Origin: Syngnathus acus
Lineage: Eukaryota; Chordata; Actinopteri; Syngnathiformes; Syngnathidae
Direction: 5' to 3'
Assembly: GCF_901709675.1 (NCBI RefSeq)
Contig: NC_051094.1
Span: 11,090,501 to 11,154,500 of the forward strand
DNA: 64,000 bases
Within the stretch, counting starts at the first letter, position 1; each line of letters opens with the position of its first letter. Positions 13,046-27,100 of this stretch are shown here, one piece after another. A model generated the notes under the pieces. It made no database searches and had not been told where the DNA came from. It was given only the letters and a program-made list of their open reading frames with translations. The position numbers and the translations under genes were made by a program.

Positions 13046-14594
13046 CTGCGAAGCATTACTTGTAGACAGTTTGTGGTAAAGTTTGGATTTTTGCCTACTG
13101 ACGATAAAAAGGATCAGAAAGCCTGGTACGTATGTGACATGGAGTTCAGTTTGAGCTCAGGATGATGAAACGCAGAAAAGTCAAATGTTTAATTTTGTGC
13201 CCTATTTATTTTGTCCAGTTGTTGATTTTTTATTATACTGTACTGACTTTACTGACAGTATATATGCTGCTAACATTATTACAAAGTGTAGACAAGTGGC
13301 CTTGTTTCTTTTTCAATTGTGTCAACTTGTGAATTTGTTCATATATAAACTCTGAAACACACTTTGCATATTTAGTTACTTGTATTTGCGCATCAAAAAA
13401 TATATTTTCAAAGACTATTTTTGATCAAAACTATTGCTTGGTTTCTATGAAAATGGGTGTCAGAGGTAAAATGTGGGTCCCAGGGTGACATTTGAGAACC
13501 TCTATGGATGCAAGTATGAAGATACGTATCTTAATAAATTAATCATTCAGGAATACGAAATCATAACCCAATAATAAAAACAAGAGTTCAAACTCATATT
13601 CCCTCGGGAATATTAATTAATCTTTTGGACCATTCTACGCTTTCAACAATGTGACAACAGTTTGGGAAAGACCCCAGTGTACAAAGCAAGGTCATGTTTG
13701 AATGAGTTTGGTGCGGAAGAATTTGAAAGCCTCAAACCCAACAATAAAATAAATTTGGCATTAACGAACAAACAGAGCTTGTTCAATTGGGAGAATGGCC
13801 CAAAAGATACACAGCCAACAGCTCCCCTAGAAAAGGAACAGCTCAGTGTTGTTGCCAGTGAGGGAACCTCAAAGCGTCTCGCAGCGTCAAAGTTTGCACT
13901 GTTTCCCATCTGTCAGCTCTTTGACAGACACCAACAAACTGTAAAACGGCCACCTCCGACTCCAGGCCGGCCCTCTCTTTGCTCGAGCAAACAAACCGAG
14001 TGTGATTGTGTGCGTGCGTGTGTGTGTATTCTCCCCAACAGTGTTGTTCACCAGCTTTTACCTGTCACGTGGTGCCATGCTGCAACATGTGGAGCCAAAT
14101 TTCTGCATCTGCATAACAGCTCAAGTGTTTTTATTTTATCTTCGATAGCAAATACTTGCACGGACTTAAACATGAAATGTTTGTTAACTTATTACATTGA
14201 ATACATTGCAACAGTAGTGGCACTGTATAAAGCCTCGACAGAGACTCCAAGACTCAGGCCCCTGCCGACTGCATTAACAGAGCAAACAATAAAATCAACT
14301 TTTACACTCTGTTGACAACTTTGATGTGCAATCACAAGACGTGTGTGCGTGTGTGTGGGATGGTGGTGCAGTATGGAAGTGAAAACATCCTCTGAGTGCC
14401 TCTAATTGTTTTGGCAGTTGTTTTGCTGTTGCTATAACCAAGACTGAAAACGGAGAAAAAAAAGTTTCCATGTAGTCTATTTCCTTGAATCAATCTGTCT
14501 TTTTAGTGATAAATTGCCATACAATAATTGCTTCATGCGACTTTGGTCTTCTTATAGTGCAACTCATCACGGCCGGGTCATACCAAAGACTATA

Positions 14595-14811
14595 AAAATG
14601 GGACCTATTGCCTCCCTGCTTGGCACTCAGCATTAAGGGTTGGAATTGGGGGGTTAGATCACCAACTGATTCCCGAGCGCGGCACCGCTGCTGCTCACTG
14701 CTCCCCTCTCCCCCAGGGGATGGATTAAAATCACACGGGGATGGGTTAAATGCAGAGGACAAATTTCACCACACCCAGGTGTGTGTGTGACGATCATTGG
14801 GACTTTAATCT
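14595..14811 (+). repeat. Interspersed repeat, teleost type
   Basis: This stretch contains GGGTTGGAATTGGGGGGTTA, CACCGCTGCTGCTCACTGCT, GGTTAAATGCAGAGGACAAA and TGTGTGTGACGATCATTGG in order. I recognise this order from many fish introns and intergenic regions. The family cannot be named with certainty from sequence alone. Confidence 0.55.
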
Positions 14812-17087
14812 TTTTTTTAATCATCTTGAGCAGCTTACAAGACAGGCCCCCATTATCAGAAAGCTGATATTGACATTAGACCTGGGGAGCATTAAAGATA
14901 AAGATATGACCAATTGATGCTGAAGATGAAGCTTGCATGCAAGCTAGGATTGCCTCAAGGCCCCCCCATCATGGGATGTTAATGAAATTACAGCAAGCGG
15001 GTGGGGAATGTGGCCTTTCCATTAGAGCAGTATTTCAGGTTTCTAAAAAAAGGAAGCGGGACACTGTTAAAACACAAAAAGGTCCAGATACGAGGCCCCT
15101 TGAACCACTTCTCACCGTCTCCCATGTGGCGAATGCTGACAAATTGGCTTTTAACGATCCCAAAACAGGCTCGGAGTCAATGTCAAAGCCATGTGTCACT
15201 CTTGTGAGCCTCGGCCGGGTAGGCCGGCTGCCTCCAAAACGAAACTGGGACTCTAAGAAAATATTTGCATAAAGCCCTATGCTATTTCGCCCCTTGAAAT
15301 GGGCTTATCCACGTCATCGGCACTCGGCATATGTTGTTGCACTTTTTCTTTTTGGAACTGAGGGCAACTGAGGAGTTTGCTAAGAAATCTTACATTAATA
15401 GAAAATACAGACAGCATTTTTTACCTTATGAGAAGATTTGAGTATGACCACACACTAATTTAGTCTAATACTTCAGCTACTGGAATGTTGAATGACTTCT
15501 TGTTTGTTGGCCTCGCCTCAGACCAGCATGTGCTGGCTGGCCATCTTTCACCATCTCCTATTAAGCCTACATCAAATCATCCAGATGTGATTTAGCTGGA
15601 AAAGATCCCAGTCCAATATCACTACTGAATCTACTGTGTGTGTGTGTATGCGTGTGTGTGTGATGCCCTACTTGCTGTTTGTACTGCATATACTGTGCTA
15701 TAATATCTGTGGCTACCCGAGATATGAATTATTGTGTCTCATGTCTCACTCATGCTATACCGTCCATATTCGGTATATACCGTCCAGCTGATCTGGAAAA
15801 ACTATTTTGAAAGAGGATCTCAAAATCTAGCTGTGAGGAGGCCCATTCACTGCAGCTGAACACTTCCATTTTACCTTTTGCTTTTATCTATAACAAAGCG
15901 TGCTTGGTTTGAACTTAATACTAAGACCTGGATTTAGTCTGTCGGGGCTATATGGCCTTCAGCCATTCTCGCTGTGCTTTGAAAGAACACACATACGAAT
16001 TTTTCACAAGATGAAGAGGACAACCTGCCAGCTTGTTTCGGTTATATGTTCATGTTTGCATGTGTTGCAGAACAAATCAATGTTGTTGATTGAATAACAA
16101 TAGAAACTAGAAACTGCAGTGCTTTAAGGTCTGCATGCGTGGTGTAAACATTGTTCATAGATATTAAACCTAACGTGCTTACTCTTGTTAGTGGAGGCGT
16201 GCAAACTGCAAATTCATCTCAAAAAAATATCTCTTTGACTTTGTCAGGAATGTTGACCCAATCATGTGTTCTAGTTCAGAATCTGGGACTGTCCGTATAT
16301 GGTTTGACATTACTTTCAGTGCCAAAAGCTTTCCTGCACAAACCACAAAGGTCCACTGAGACTAATGCACTGAAGTGTCCAACAACATAAAACTTTGACC
16401 TGCTGCTGGCACTAAATCAAACATCAATAAAAGTGAAGCTTTTCCACGTTAAAAGCTACGCCCGTCCTAACTATTTTATCCAAGCTATCTCTCACGAACA
16501 GTAAAACATCTGAGAATGGCCTCCTTTGCCCAAGAAGCATGAAACTGTGTGTCCATTTTAGACCCGAGTGTTGAGTCAGGGTGTTTACGTTGCAGTGCAG
16601 ACTCTCATGGAGCCTCTGCTTTCGCATGGCTAGTCCTCCGAGAATAAATTCCCAAACAGGAAAAACAATCTTCCTTTGCCCATCGCACACTACTGACACC
16701 AGCTAACTGTGGTTGGGAGGATTTGGCCTGGGTAGTATAAGGTTCAGCGGCTCAGCCCTTCCTGTCTTTGTTGGACATTGTTTAGGGTGGTACATCTTCA
16801 TCAACCATGGGAGGCCGCCTGCGTGACCCCTGCTCCGCAGGTTCCTCCAGAAAGTTCAGCCTTTTACAATACATTGTAATATCAGCTCATTTCAATTGTA
16901 AATTGAACAGAACCTGGAAGAGGTTATTTTCTTGAGTAGCATGGAAACTGACAACTTTCTCAACAAAAGGTTGAACAGGTTACAACCCTGAGGGCTTTTT
17001 AGAATTCAGGCTTAGGGGGCGAGTCTAAACCTGATCTCTTGGCTCCTGTTCATGAGCCTGCAAAGACGCACTCACAGATTTACACAC

Positions 17088-17277
17088 TAGTGCTGTGCGT
17101 TCCAGTTCTTTTAAGTAAACTGAATCTTTAGAATGAGTTCACTCAAAAGATTCGTTCAAACGAATCAACACACACACTGATCCGTTTTTTTTCTTTTTTA
17201 AGGAAGTGATTCGTTCACTCTTGTTCACTGAAAAATGCGTTCTTATGAACGAACCGTTCACTCACGAGCCAACACTA
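17088..17277 (+). mobile_element. hAT-type MITE, 190 bp
   Basis: The ends are inverted: TAGTGCTG on the left and CAACACTA on the right. The interior carries repeated ATTCGTTC/GAACGAA subterminal motifs. The 8 bases on each side (TTACACAC and ATATACAC) match at 6 of 8 positions, consistent with an aged 8-bp target duplication, the size used by hAT elements. This copy defines the family whose two ends also bound the 15-kb insertion at 48097-63059. Confidence 0.7.
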
Positions 17278-17889
17278 ATATACACACAACGCTGCAGAAA
17301 GTACTACAAATCTGAAGCAAAAGTTATTTGACAATTTTATTTCATGACGTGTAGACACTATGTGACCTCAGTAATTGCTAACCTATATTATACATCCAAG
17401 TGAAACCTTGTGTGCAAGTGACACCAGCAGCACGATCAAGGCCACAAAGTTTGACAAGGTGGGCTGGCTGGGGTGGGGACGACGGCCATGTTGGGGAAGA
17501 AAGGACGACACCTTGGTTCCTTTCAGAGATAATCTCCAGCTTCCACACTAAGGAGTGACATGCTTTCACGGGTCCAAATAGGCAAACAGCTTTCAGCATT
17601 CCAACATGACAGGCAGACTTGTCTATTCATAAGCCGAGTGACTGGCGACTCATCGCCTCGCTTGTCCCGACATTTGGCCAGGGAGGGGGGGCCAAAAAGA
17701 AGCCTCACCTGTCAGGTTAAAAAAGCCAGAGGGCACAGACATGAAGCATCTAAATCTGAAAGGACAGATTCGTGAGAGGGTGGAGCTTGGAGGCTAAAGA
17801 ACAAAAAATGACAAATAGTATGTATGTACATACATGGCTGCAAATGTTGTACTTGGAATAAAAAAACAAGACCTTAGCATATACTTAGA

Positions 17890-18170
17890 ATTAGGGTTAG
17901 AATTTTACCGGACAGTCACCTTGGGGGCCGGACCCTCAAATAGAAATCTATTTTTGACATATTATTTGAAGTTTATTATTGGTATATTTTTTTCCATATC
18001 ATTACAAAACTGTAGGCATTTTTAGACGTAATGAGTCAGGCTTTTCTTTAAACAGATATTTTCTCTGATTCTCGGAGTTGTGGAATCAAGTGGGGGGCCG
18101 GATTGGATGGTTTGGCAGGCTGGATTTGGCCCGCGGGCCGAGAGTTGATTATCAATGCTGCACAGTAAGA
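17890..18170. mobile_element. Remnant of a hAT-type repeat
   Basis: Fragments such as GGGGGCCGGA and GGCTGGATTTGGCCCGCGGG are typical of repeats whose ends read GGCCCGCGGGCC, often hAT derivatives. No clear termini or target duplication are visible. Confidence 0.35.
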
Positions 18171-21100
18171 GTAAGACTTACTGACAGCCAATACAGCATA
18201 AGCTGTAATAAAACCTCTGCCTTTTGCCAATACACAGAAATTTTGTATTTTTTGATACAGTCAAATATAACAAAATGTGTAGTGTTGAAGTCTGTAATAT
18301 TTTTTCCACCTTTTAATTACAAGAGAGTAAAAACTAGTGACGCTACATTACTATATTATTACTGTGGCCTGATTTCTTTGCTCATTTTTATTGTTTAATT
18401 CTCTCAGTTGTACTGTAGGAAACAAGGTTCTTGCTTTAAATAAAAGCTCATAGTCTGTGCAAACATGCATCTTTTGCAAAATGTTGATTTTTTTTCCCTC
18501 CCAAATGGAGAACGTCAAAACAGCACATTTGTTTATCAGTTTGTCTTTCAACCACTGTATTGTTAAACGCTCTATTTCGGAATAGAGCTGCAATTTAATT
18601 TGGGGAAATGAGAGTTTGTTGATTTTCAATATAGAAAATCAGAGAGACTCCAACTGTTTGTGCTCCCACTCGCCCTGACCGTCCGCAGCTATCAGCATGT
18701 CTCTAGAGAAGGGCTGGTTTCCGTAAACGTGATGGGGAGATGCTTCCTGTGGCAGGTCTGTCTGCTGCTGATTAGAGGCAATCCATCAGCCGGACCTCCT
18801 CAGAGCAGAGAGGTGAGCATTGGTCAAATGTGCCTGCCTCTCCACAGAAGCCAACCCGCAGAGACAAAGTCTGCACCCTGCCCCTTTTGCAATGGACAAC
18901 ATGACTTCAACTCCCACGTCATGGTCCTTTGTCATCGCCAACCTGCAGGCATGGCTGTAGTAAAATGGAATGTTTGAGAGTTGCAGGACCCAAATCACTA
19001 CTGAATAGAACAGACACCTCAGGTTTGTGTTAGAGAAGTTTCTCCTCAGTGCCCCAAACTTTATTTGAGATTCAGTATAAACAGGAAGTTGCGAGGCATC
19101 CTCCTTGAGCTGGCGGCAGAAATCACACAATGTCTGGAGACTAAACTCACAAGTGTCAAATGGAAGACCAAACTGTGAACGATGCCTTCTGAGAAAGTAT
19201 GTCACAGCGTACTGGGTTTATTGTGCCACTTGGATGTTAGTTGTGAGTCGATGTTAAAAAGGGTGTGACTCTACATTAGCATTCAACTTTGCTCCTCTGC
19301 TGCTGGCACAGGTGTTGTTCCATTAAAAATGAAAAGGAAAAGACCCCAGTGGATATCAAGTTCGGGCATCAAGACATAAACAGGATATACAGCAGCTAAT
19401 TCAATAACAAAGCTGGTCTTGCTCTCATTGTAATTTAACTTTTGTCTCAGAACAAGTGGAGCTTCCCTTCCAAAACTTCAGAGCTGATGAATTGGGCTGT
19501 CTTGTAGACAAATACACTATGCTTGCTATTTTGAAGCTGAATACAGTACCCAGCTGTCGCAAATATGAAACAATCATTTCTAAATAGCTTTTCACACTTA
19601 TGAATGAATTGTACATTGAACATCGACCTAGGGATGTATATTATGTCTATGTTGTTACTCTCGTAAGCATGATTACCTCGAATCAATTTATTAATTTCTA
19701 GGCGCTGAATGTTGAAAATAGACTCTCGTGTTTAAAGCGTCTCTTCGGGGCATGTTCTTATGGATGTACATACCAGGAGTAGCTCAAAGTGACGGAGCAG
19801 CGCTGACCATTTACCCCAACCTGTCAGCCTATTAAACCTGAGGCTAACTTTAGACAATGCTCAGGTCAGCGGGGCGTCATCACAATCACTACAGGCCAGT
19901 GTTTCCATTCCTTAGTTATGACCTCTTGCCTTTTAGGGAATGCCTGAGTAAGGCAATTAGAAAAGGTGAAAAGTGTCAAAACATTAGTCTCACGACAAAG
20001 AGTATTGGGGAAGTGGGATACGGCTATAAATGGGTCCCCTGAGGGTGGCTACATATCATTTAGGCAGGAAAACTTTTCCTTTTTTCTTTTCAGCTTTCAA
20101 CATTCAGGTACAGACAGCAGTGATGTCACTAAAATCCATGTTAACACAAATCTAAAGACGCTGCTGAAAACACTGTCGTGCTTAAGAGGCCTGTAGTTGC
20201 TAATGTAACTTTGAAAAGAAACTCAAAGATTTTAACATACAATTTCATCTTAAAGTTCATTTGGAATGCATGTGTTGGTATGGAATAGTGATGTTATTGG
20301 ACTCAGTTCTCTTAATCGACAATAGGGAAAATGAACAGTCAATGAGTTGATTAATAATGTTGGTTTGACAAGCCTTCGCTGATGTCATCGTCGTCTTCAC
20401 GGGTTGAGACTGAATCAACAGAAGATCTGCTGGTTGGGGGGAAAATAGACCAATAGATGCCACAACATGGTAGCAAAGCACTATTCCTTGACAAAACAAT
20501 CCCAACAGCTAGCCTCAGCAAATAAACAGCAAGTCGAAGAGTGTTTTTTAGGCAATAATGCCGATTAGCCCCCCTCCCAAAAATCTGCCAAGAGGCAAAT
20601 TCCTGATTGCTGAACTAGACAAGATAGAACTTTACTGTATAGCAATTGACTTTACATTCACTGTAAATAATAGGATTTCTTTTTTGTTAAAAGAGTACAA
20701 ATATCAACCTCTACTTACTCCTATCCAATACACAGATAAGCCTGTGATGAATACAAGAGTTAAGTTGAGAAAGTTTCCCAGCAAACAACTCAAGCTCCTT
20801 GAGCTATTAAGTGTCAAAACTGTCAGAGGTCAATTAAAAAAAAAAAGGTCTTATCTAACAAAGAGACAGAAGAACTGCCTTTTTCCCAGCTGCACAGCAG
20901 AAGGGGGGGAAATAAGAGGTAAGTTTGGAAGGATTTATTGTCTTCATAATAAATTTCACAGGAAGGATTACAGCACGTCATGGTAAGTGTGGATATAGTG
21001 GAGGAGGTGGTGGGATGGTTCTGTTAATAGCTTGGCCACTGCTGCTGGTATTGTTCAGGGGATGCTCTAGCAGGCAGACGTGCCTTTAGATCTCATCCAC

Positions 21101-24100
21101 TAAAGCAGATGTTGAGATTTCCTTTCTTCCATCCAGCTGTTGTCTGCCATTTATGAGGGCCGCTGAGGTTTCAAGCAGCTGTTGCTGCAGATCAGCTCCA
21201 TACGTAGCTGTCTCTACAGCTTGACACGTCACACCTAGTGTTGGAGGTACATGGGAATATAATTTGTGCACAACAACTCCACAGCAAAAAAAAAAAAATG
21301 TCCACACATTTCTCATTGCAGTTCAACCTCTCTTTGACCTGGATTTTGCACCAACAGTCGCACCAAATTCCACAGCTAAAAAGCACCATGGGGCAGAAAG
21401 GGAGGTACGCCCACTGAGTTTTCACAGAGGAACATCTTATCACACAAAATGCCAACAGCATGCAATTAGCTTGCAAGCTCGGTCATTTACTCACAAAAAT
21501 GCAGTAGTACAAAGTTAATTTGCTGTGATAAAACCATTTACGCACATTCCAATCCTGATGGGAATCGTGCGCAATTTTGATGGCATATCTGCAGCCAAGT
21601 CACTTGGACGCTGCATTTAATAGCTTGGTCTTAGTGGAAATTTAGTCGACTTAATTCACCTCTTTATCATGTCGTGATTATAGAAATCTTAAATGCTACA
21701 ACAATTGTACCCAACTGTGCATTCCAGCAGTTCAGATTCAAAATGCATCTATGAATAGGACATCAACAAAAATGTTGACTATTAGATGTATTCAAGTGTT
21801 TCGAAGCTAACTAAATAAAATTGATAAAAACATAATAAAATAGAGCTGCGTTTCTATTGGCGGACAACAAAGACTGCTCAACACTGTTGGAATTACAAAT
21901 GACAACCATCTAGTCTCATTAATGTGCCGGACAAATACGATCCAACAGCGGTGAACATAGAGAATGTTCTCATCTTACAGCCGGGTCTCTTCTATTGTTG
22001 ACCAGGCGTGGGTTGTCGTATCGCATGTCTACTGGCTGTGGCCCAAGCTTGGTGTAAACTGCAGCAGCGAGCCAGCAGCGTGACCTGACGCTGGCCCCTG
22101 AATGCCACCCAATGGGAAGCAAGCTCATCTGCAAGATGCCACAGTTGACATGACAGCACCCACTGGGAGGAGAATTGGCCTCACCCGGCTGATAGCAGCC
22201 TGCAATTCTACACATTCCCGCAACTGTTCGCAAGCCTGATAGTCTACGAGGGGAAGACCTCCAATGGAGCTACCCGACGAAAGACATGATGGTGTGCTAA
22301 ATGAGTCAAAAGAAAAACCTTCATGTTGGCAATCGGTTGGTCCGCACACACCTTGCATGTGAGTTAATCGGTTCAAGGCCCACATGCCTGAGCATGTTGC
22401 AGGTAGCATGTCAAACCCATTAGGCTCAAAATGTTGTCAAGGGACACAATGCCCACAGCAAGAAGTGCTGCTGGAGGGCTGCAGCGTGCCCTCAAAGCAA
22501 TTATACTGTTATGCACGCACACGCATACACACACACGTACGCACGGTCAGTGAATGGTGGACGGCTCGACTTCTAATGCTCTGCTTCTCCAAACACGCCC
22601 TCTTCCTGTTTTCACAAGGAGGGAATGGGAGCAGCCATGGAGAAGAAAAGGGTAAAGGTGAAGCTGTGGTGTCACAGCACTGCAAGGTGCATTAGGCATG
22701 TTTGGCCACTTAATTCTTAGGAATGCTATTAGATATAATCATCCAATCCTGGACTGTGGTGGATTTGGCCTCTTGGGAGAAGAGAAATATTTTATCATAC
22801 TTTGTGCAGTTCTTAATTCCAGCGGGGAGCAATTCCAATTGCTGAATATATACGTACAGTACGTACTTGTGTTGGACGCATGACTCTACACAAAGAACCA
22901 ATTCAGAAAAAGGCAGGCATACAGACGGCCGTCATGTCAGATTCAATGGCATTGGACAGTTCTCAGGAAGGAGACTAGCTGTTCGGGCAAATGACTATTT
23001 TTGCACACCGCAGCAGACCAACTCTTAGCTAAGTCTAGACTGCTGCCGAATTTTCCACCAGTTAAGTAAATACCAAACTATACTCACCAGAGGTGGCTAA
23101 AGTACTCAGACCGCACTGTAGAATAAGTCCCCATACTTATGTAAAATAATAAAGAAATAAATTAAATTAAATAAATAAATAAATAAAATAGATAAATAAT
23201 CAGACTTAGTTTTAAAATGACACCAAATTAAAATAAATAAATTATATGTCAAATCTTGGGGTTGCTGGATTTTTTTAGATTTAGAAAAAAAAATTGGTTC
23301 ACTCTTTGAGAAGACAGGCCAATGAGTACAAGTACACAAGTAATTGTCTATACAAAATCCCCAAATGAATATTTTTTTTAGAGTTCATGAACATAATGCA
23401 GACAGTATGTTGTCTCTGCATTTAACCCCTCACAGCAATGAACACATTGTTAGTAACTGGAGCAGAATGATGTATGTAGCGACTCAGGCAACTGTTGTGG
23501 TTTATGGTGCCTTGTTGAAGGATGGTTGTCGTAATGGATGGTCCATCGCAGCTAAAAATAGACTAGTTTGCTGGACCAATGAGAATCCTGATTTTCATAG
23601 CAAATGAGAATGGGGAGAGTGAGAACAGCGACACGAGACACGTTTTGGGAATCTTGTCTTATTGTAATACATGGAGAATCTATGTAATTGAATCGCCAGC
23701 AAATCATAATTGCAAATAATAATGTAATTTTCCTGTTGACTTAATTGGTGTTGAGCTTGCTAGGAATCTGTTCAACATTTGTACTTAGCAATTGACGTCA
23801 TAAAGTGACACAGGTTTGAGCCAAATGTGTGACGTTCAGCACACATGGCTCACCCACTTGAAAGCATCAAGGGATGAAGAACCTACAAGCTTTCATCTAC
23901 ACACATGAGGCGTGCAGACCGGGAGGCTCAATTTCAGCATCACAGGAGTATCACACAACAGTGATGTGAACTATGACTACTGTTTTCTTTGTTGGATGTT
24001 GTGCGCTAAACCAAGCCAACAAAGTGATGTCATGCAAAGCGGAATTACCAGAAGTTAAAGCTTGCCTGCCAGTTATGCGGTATCAGCTTCCATATATTTC

Positions 24101-27100
24101 ATTACATGTAACAAACTCATATTGAACTGTATTGCCATTCTCTCCAAAATAGCGTGTAAATGCTGAGAGAAGCTGTCACTGAGCTAAATTTCGTTTTATG
24201 CTGTTACCAACAGTTAAAAATGTTAAAATATTTGACCTGTTTCATAACCTTTTCACATCTCAGCACAGATCATACCAGCCTGACTTCTCATGTTGGATTC
24301 AAGGGATATCTAAAGAAAACAGGACCTCAAATAGAGTACTATACGTCACTATACCATTTAGATCCGGGCCACCTTGCCAAGCACTCGCATGTGTGCTGCA
24401 GATGCGCCCACATCTATACAACCAACACTGGATTAGTCACACTACTAAAATGAGCTACTGTAACCTATACATCCGAGTCAATTAAGTCCTAATGGAACCT
24501 TGGTAGAAGATGAATATTTTCCCTACAGTTATACCAAGTTTATTCTAGAGTAAAACAGTTTAATAATAGTGAATTGTTTTGTGTATGTACCAACAGTGTT
24601 AGTCAACATTTTGATAAAGAACCCCCAGTCCACACTGAACAGCTTTAGAATAATGATTCTATCCCATTAGGGAAGCCTTGTCCTCTTCTCTTTGTCTGTC
24701 ACGAACAAATGTTTTGCAAGAGGGAAATGTGACACTGATAGTCGCAGAGAGCATGTCATGACCTTTGGCTTGGTCTCTGCTTCATTAGCTTCTGTAGCTC
24801 ACTAAGATCTCCCAATAAGGAACTGCAACAGCAAAAGTGTTTAAAATGTGTTTGTTTTCCACATTAAAAAAAAACCTAAATATTTCTTTTACACAGCCAA
24901 GAGAGGTTGATCACAGTCCCAGAGCAAATTGTGTTTCAACCTTGGAGGTTGCACTGATTTTTGTCTGAGTGCCCCTGTCAGAGGAGGTTCAAATCTTTAC
25001 TGGCTGCTTGCGTTAATCAAACAAGACTTATGTGCGTTTGCAAGTTCATAAGATTCTACCCACATTCTTCCTGCAAAACTTTGCCAACTTTTAATCATCA
25101 TGTTGCCAGGTCTTTCTGTAAACATTACAGCTGTATAGGGAACGTATGTATGTGAACGTACGGTTATTAAAGCTTGTGTGGGAGTTGAAACTCACAAAGA
25201 CTATAAGATTGTTTTTAATGTAAATGGACACCATCTGGCTACAAAAGCTGCTGAATGTGGATTACTGAGGGTATACTTGTTAAATGATTTCAATCAACAT
25301 CTTACTTCCTGTAATCTTTATTCACTGTGTGCCCCCACTTCTATTGGGAAAGAACGCGCTATAATTTTTTATTTAATCCTAAAACAACTTTAACTGCCCG
25401 CGGCACTTTTCTTGGGTGGTATTTTTCCTTTTATGGTTTAATCACCCACAGAAGCTCCTTCAGGATGTCTGCCACCTGTTGTTCACACACCAACCCTCAC
25501 TACTGAAACTGTTGAACCACACTCTGGTTCTGCTTCTTTGATCAATAATTCCATGCTAAACCTTCAAGCCATCAATATGTGCACCAACTGGGGGGCTCCA
25601 TTGTCATTTAATTACAGGCCTCCAAACAAGTGAGCAAGCCACTGACTTGGTGAGTGTGGTTAAAAGTCATCTGGACTGTGCCTTTTCTGTCACCTGGAAC
25701 TAACAGCCTGACAATACAGGAGAGGCAAACAAACTTTCTTCTATGCATGGCAACTCAGCGCATCCCATTTTGGAAGCACCTGTGACATCTGGATGGGCTG
25801 AAGATGAATAACGCATGAGCTCATCTTTCAGAAGTGGAACATGAAGACAACAGTGAATATCGCCAGGATGAGGACAAGGACCCATTGACTCATTGTCAGT
25901 CTTGGCTGGATGTGAAACCAAAAATAACAGGATCTCAGTGAATACTGTAAATCCCTGTGTATGCATTTACTGTACACCATTCTGGAACTATACATCTCTT
26001 TCCTGTGATTAGCAAAGATCACAAATGCTTTATTTGATTTAATAGCTTATGGTAAATCAGTTCAAGATGGAAAACAAGCTTTAAGCCTGCACATAGGCTG
26101 CAATAAATCCAAAAGCGTGAAGAGAAAATAATTTCTCCAGAGAGAACACTCAGCAGAAACCCTCTCCTGTATTATCTTTCCCGGTGTTATCACTGGCAGC
26201 ACCACCTTGCTCTCTTCTCTCGTTTCTAATCTGCATGTCCGGCGCCGTGAGCACGCCATCCCAACATAACTCGCCTCCGGCAGGAACTGACTGCCTCGTT
26301 CTGGCTTTCTCCTTTGTCCGAGGTCGGTCCTTTCTCCAGCCATGCTGAACCTGGACAGCCACAAGCTGATGAAAGCAATTTAGCAAAAAGTTTAAAAAAA
26401 ACCAGGTCAAAAGCAGCTGTAAGAGTAGGGTTGCATTTAGGTGAAAACAGTGCAATCATGTCTTCAGTAAGATTTATAATGTGGGAAAATGAGTTCTACA
26501 CATCATAATGTCCTTTGGTTGTATGTCTCTGGCTGGATTTATGTTATTAGGTCCTATGAGGAAGCTGTGTCTTTTCACAATGCATGTCCAAAAAGGTCAA
26601 AAACATCAACTATAAAAATTGAAAAGCCATCTGGAATGACCAAGTCTACTCACAAAAAAACTTAATGTGGCGTTTACTACAACGTAGGAGTCTCCTGTAA
26701 GAATTAAGGGGTTTGTAGTGTTGACACAATAGACCACAATGTGTGATGAATTCATAACATTCAGATAAAAAGGGCAGTTTGGGGGATTTACTCTCCGACA
26801 TTAATGTAGCTGTAGCTCTACAGTCTAATCCTTCTATAAACCACAACACTCTTGATCCAACGCAAAGGATCACTGCTTGCATTTAGAGTGCATACAAAGT
26901 CTATTTCATAAATTTGGCAGGAACGATTTAAAGAGTGCTAATGAAATGTGCCGTTGTGTGCATATAGCTAATGGAATTATTAGAATTATTGAACAATCAA
27001 TCCTTGTGACTCATAATCCTGACTGGACCAGACATGTTTTGAAAACAAATCTAGCCTGCGGCTTTAACAGGAGATTTAACATATTCTGATCTCCACGACT

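Noticed and set aside
13662-14315. 217-codon open frame on plus
   Set aside because: The protein has no recognisable domain or pattern, and includes translated GT-repeat sequence (VRACVCIL). Likely chance.
16730-16900. TATAA-like box and ATGGGAGGCCG start followed by a GT, resembling a first exon
   Set aside because: No second exon or recognisable protein could be found downstream.
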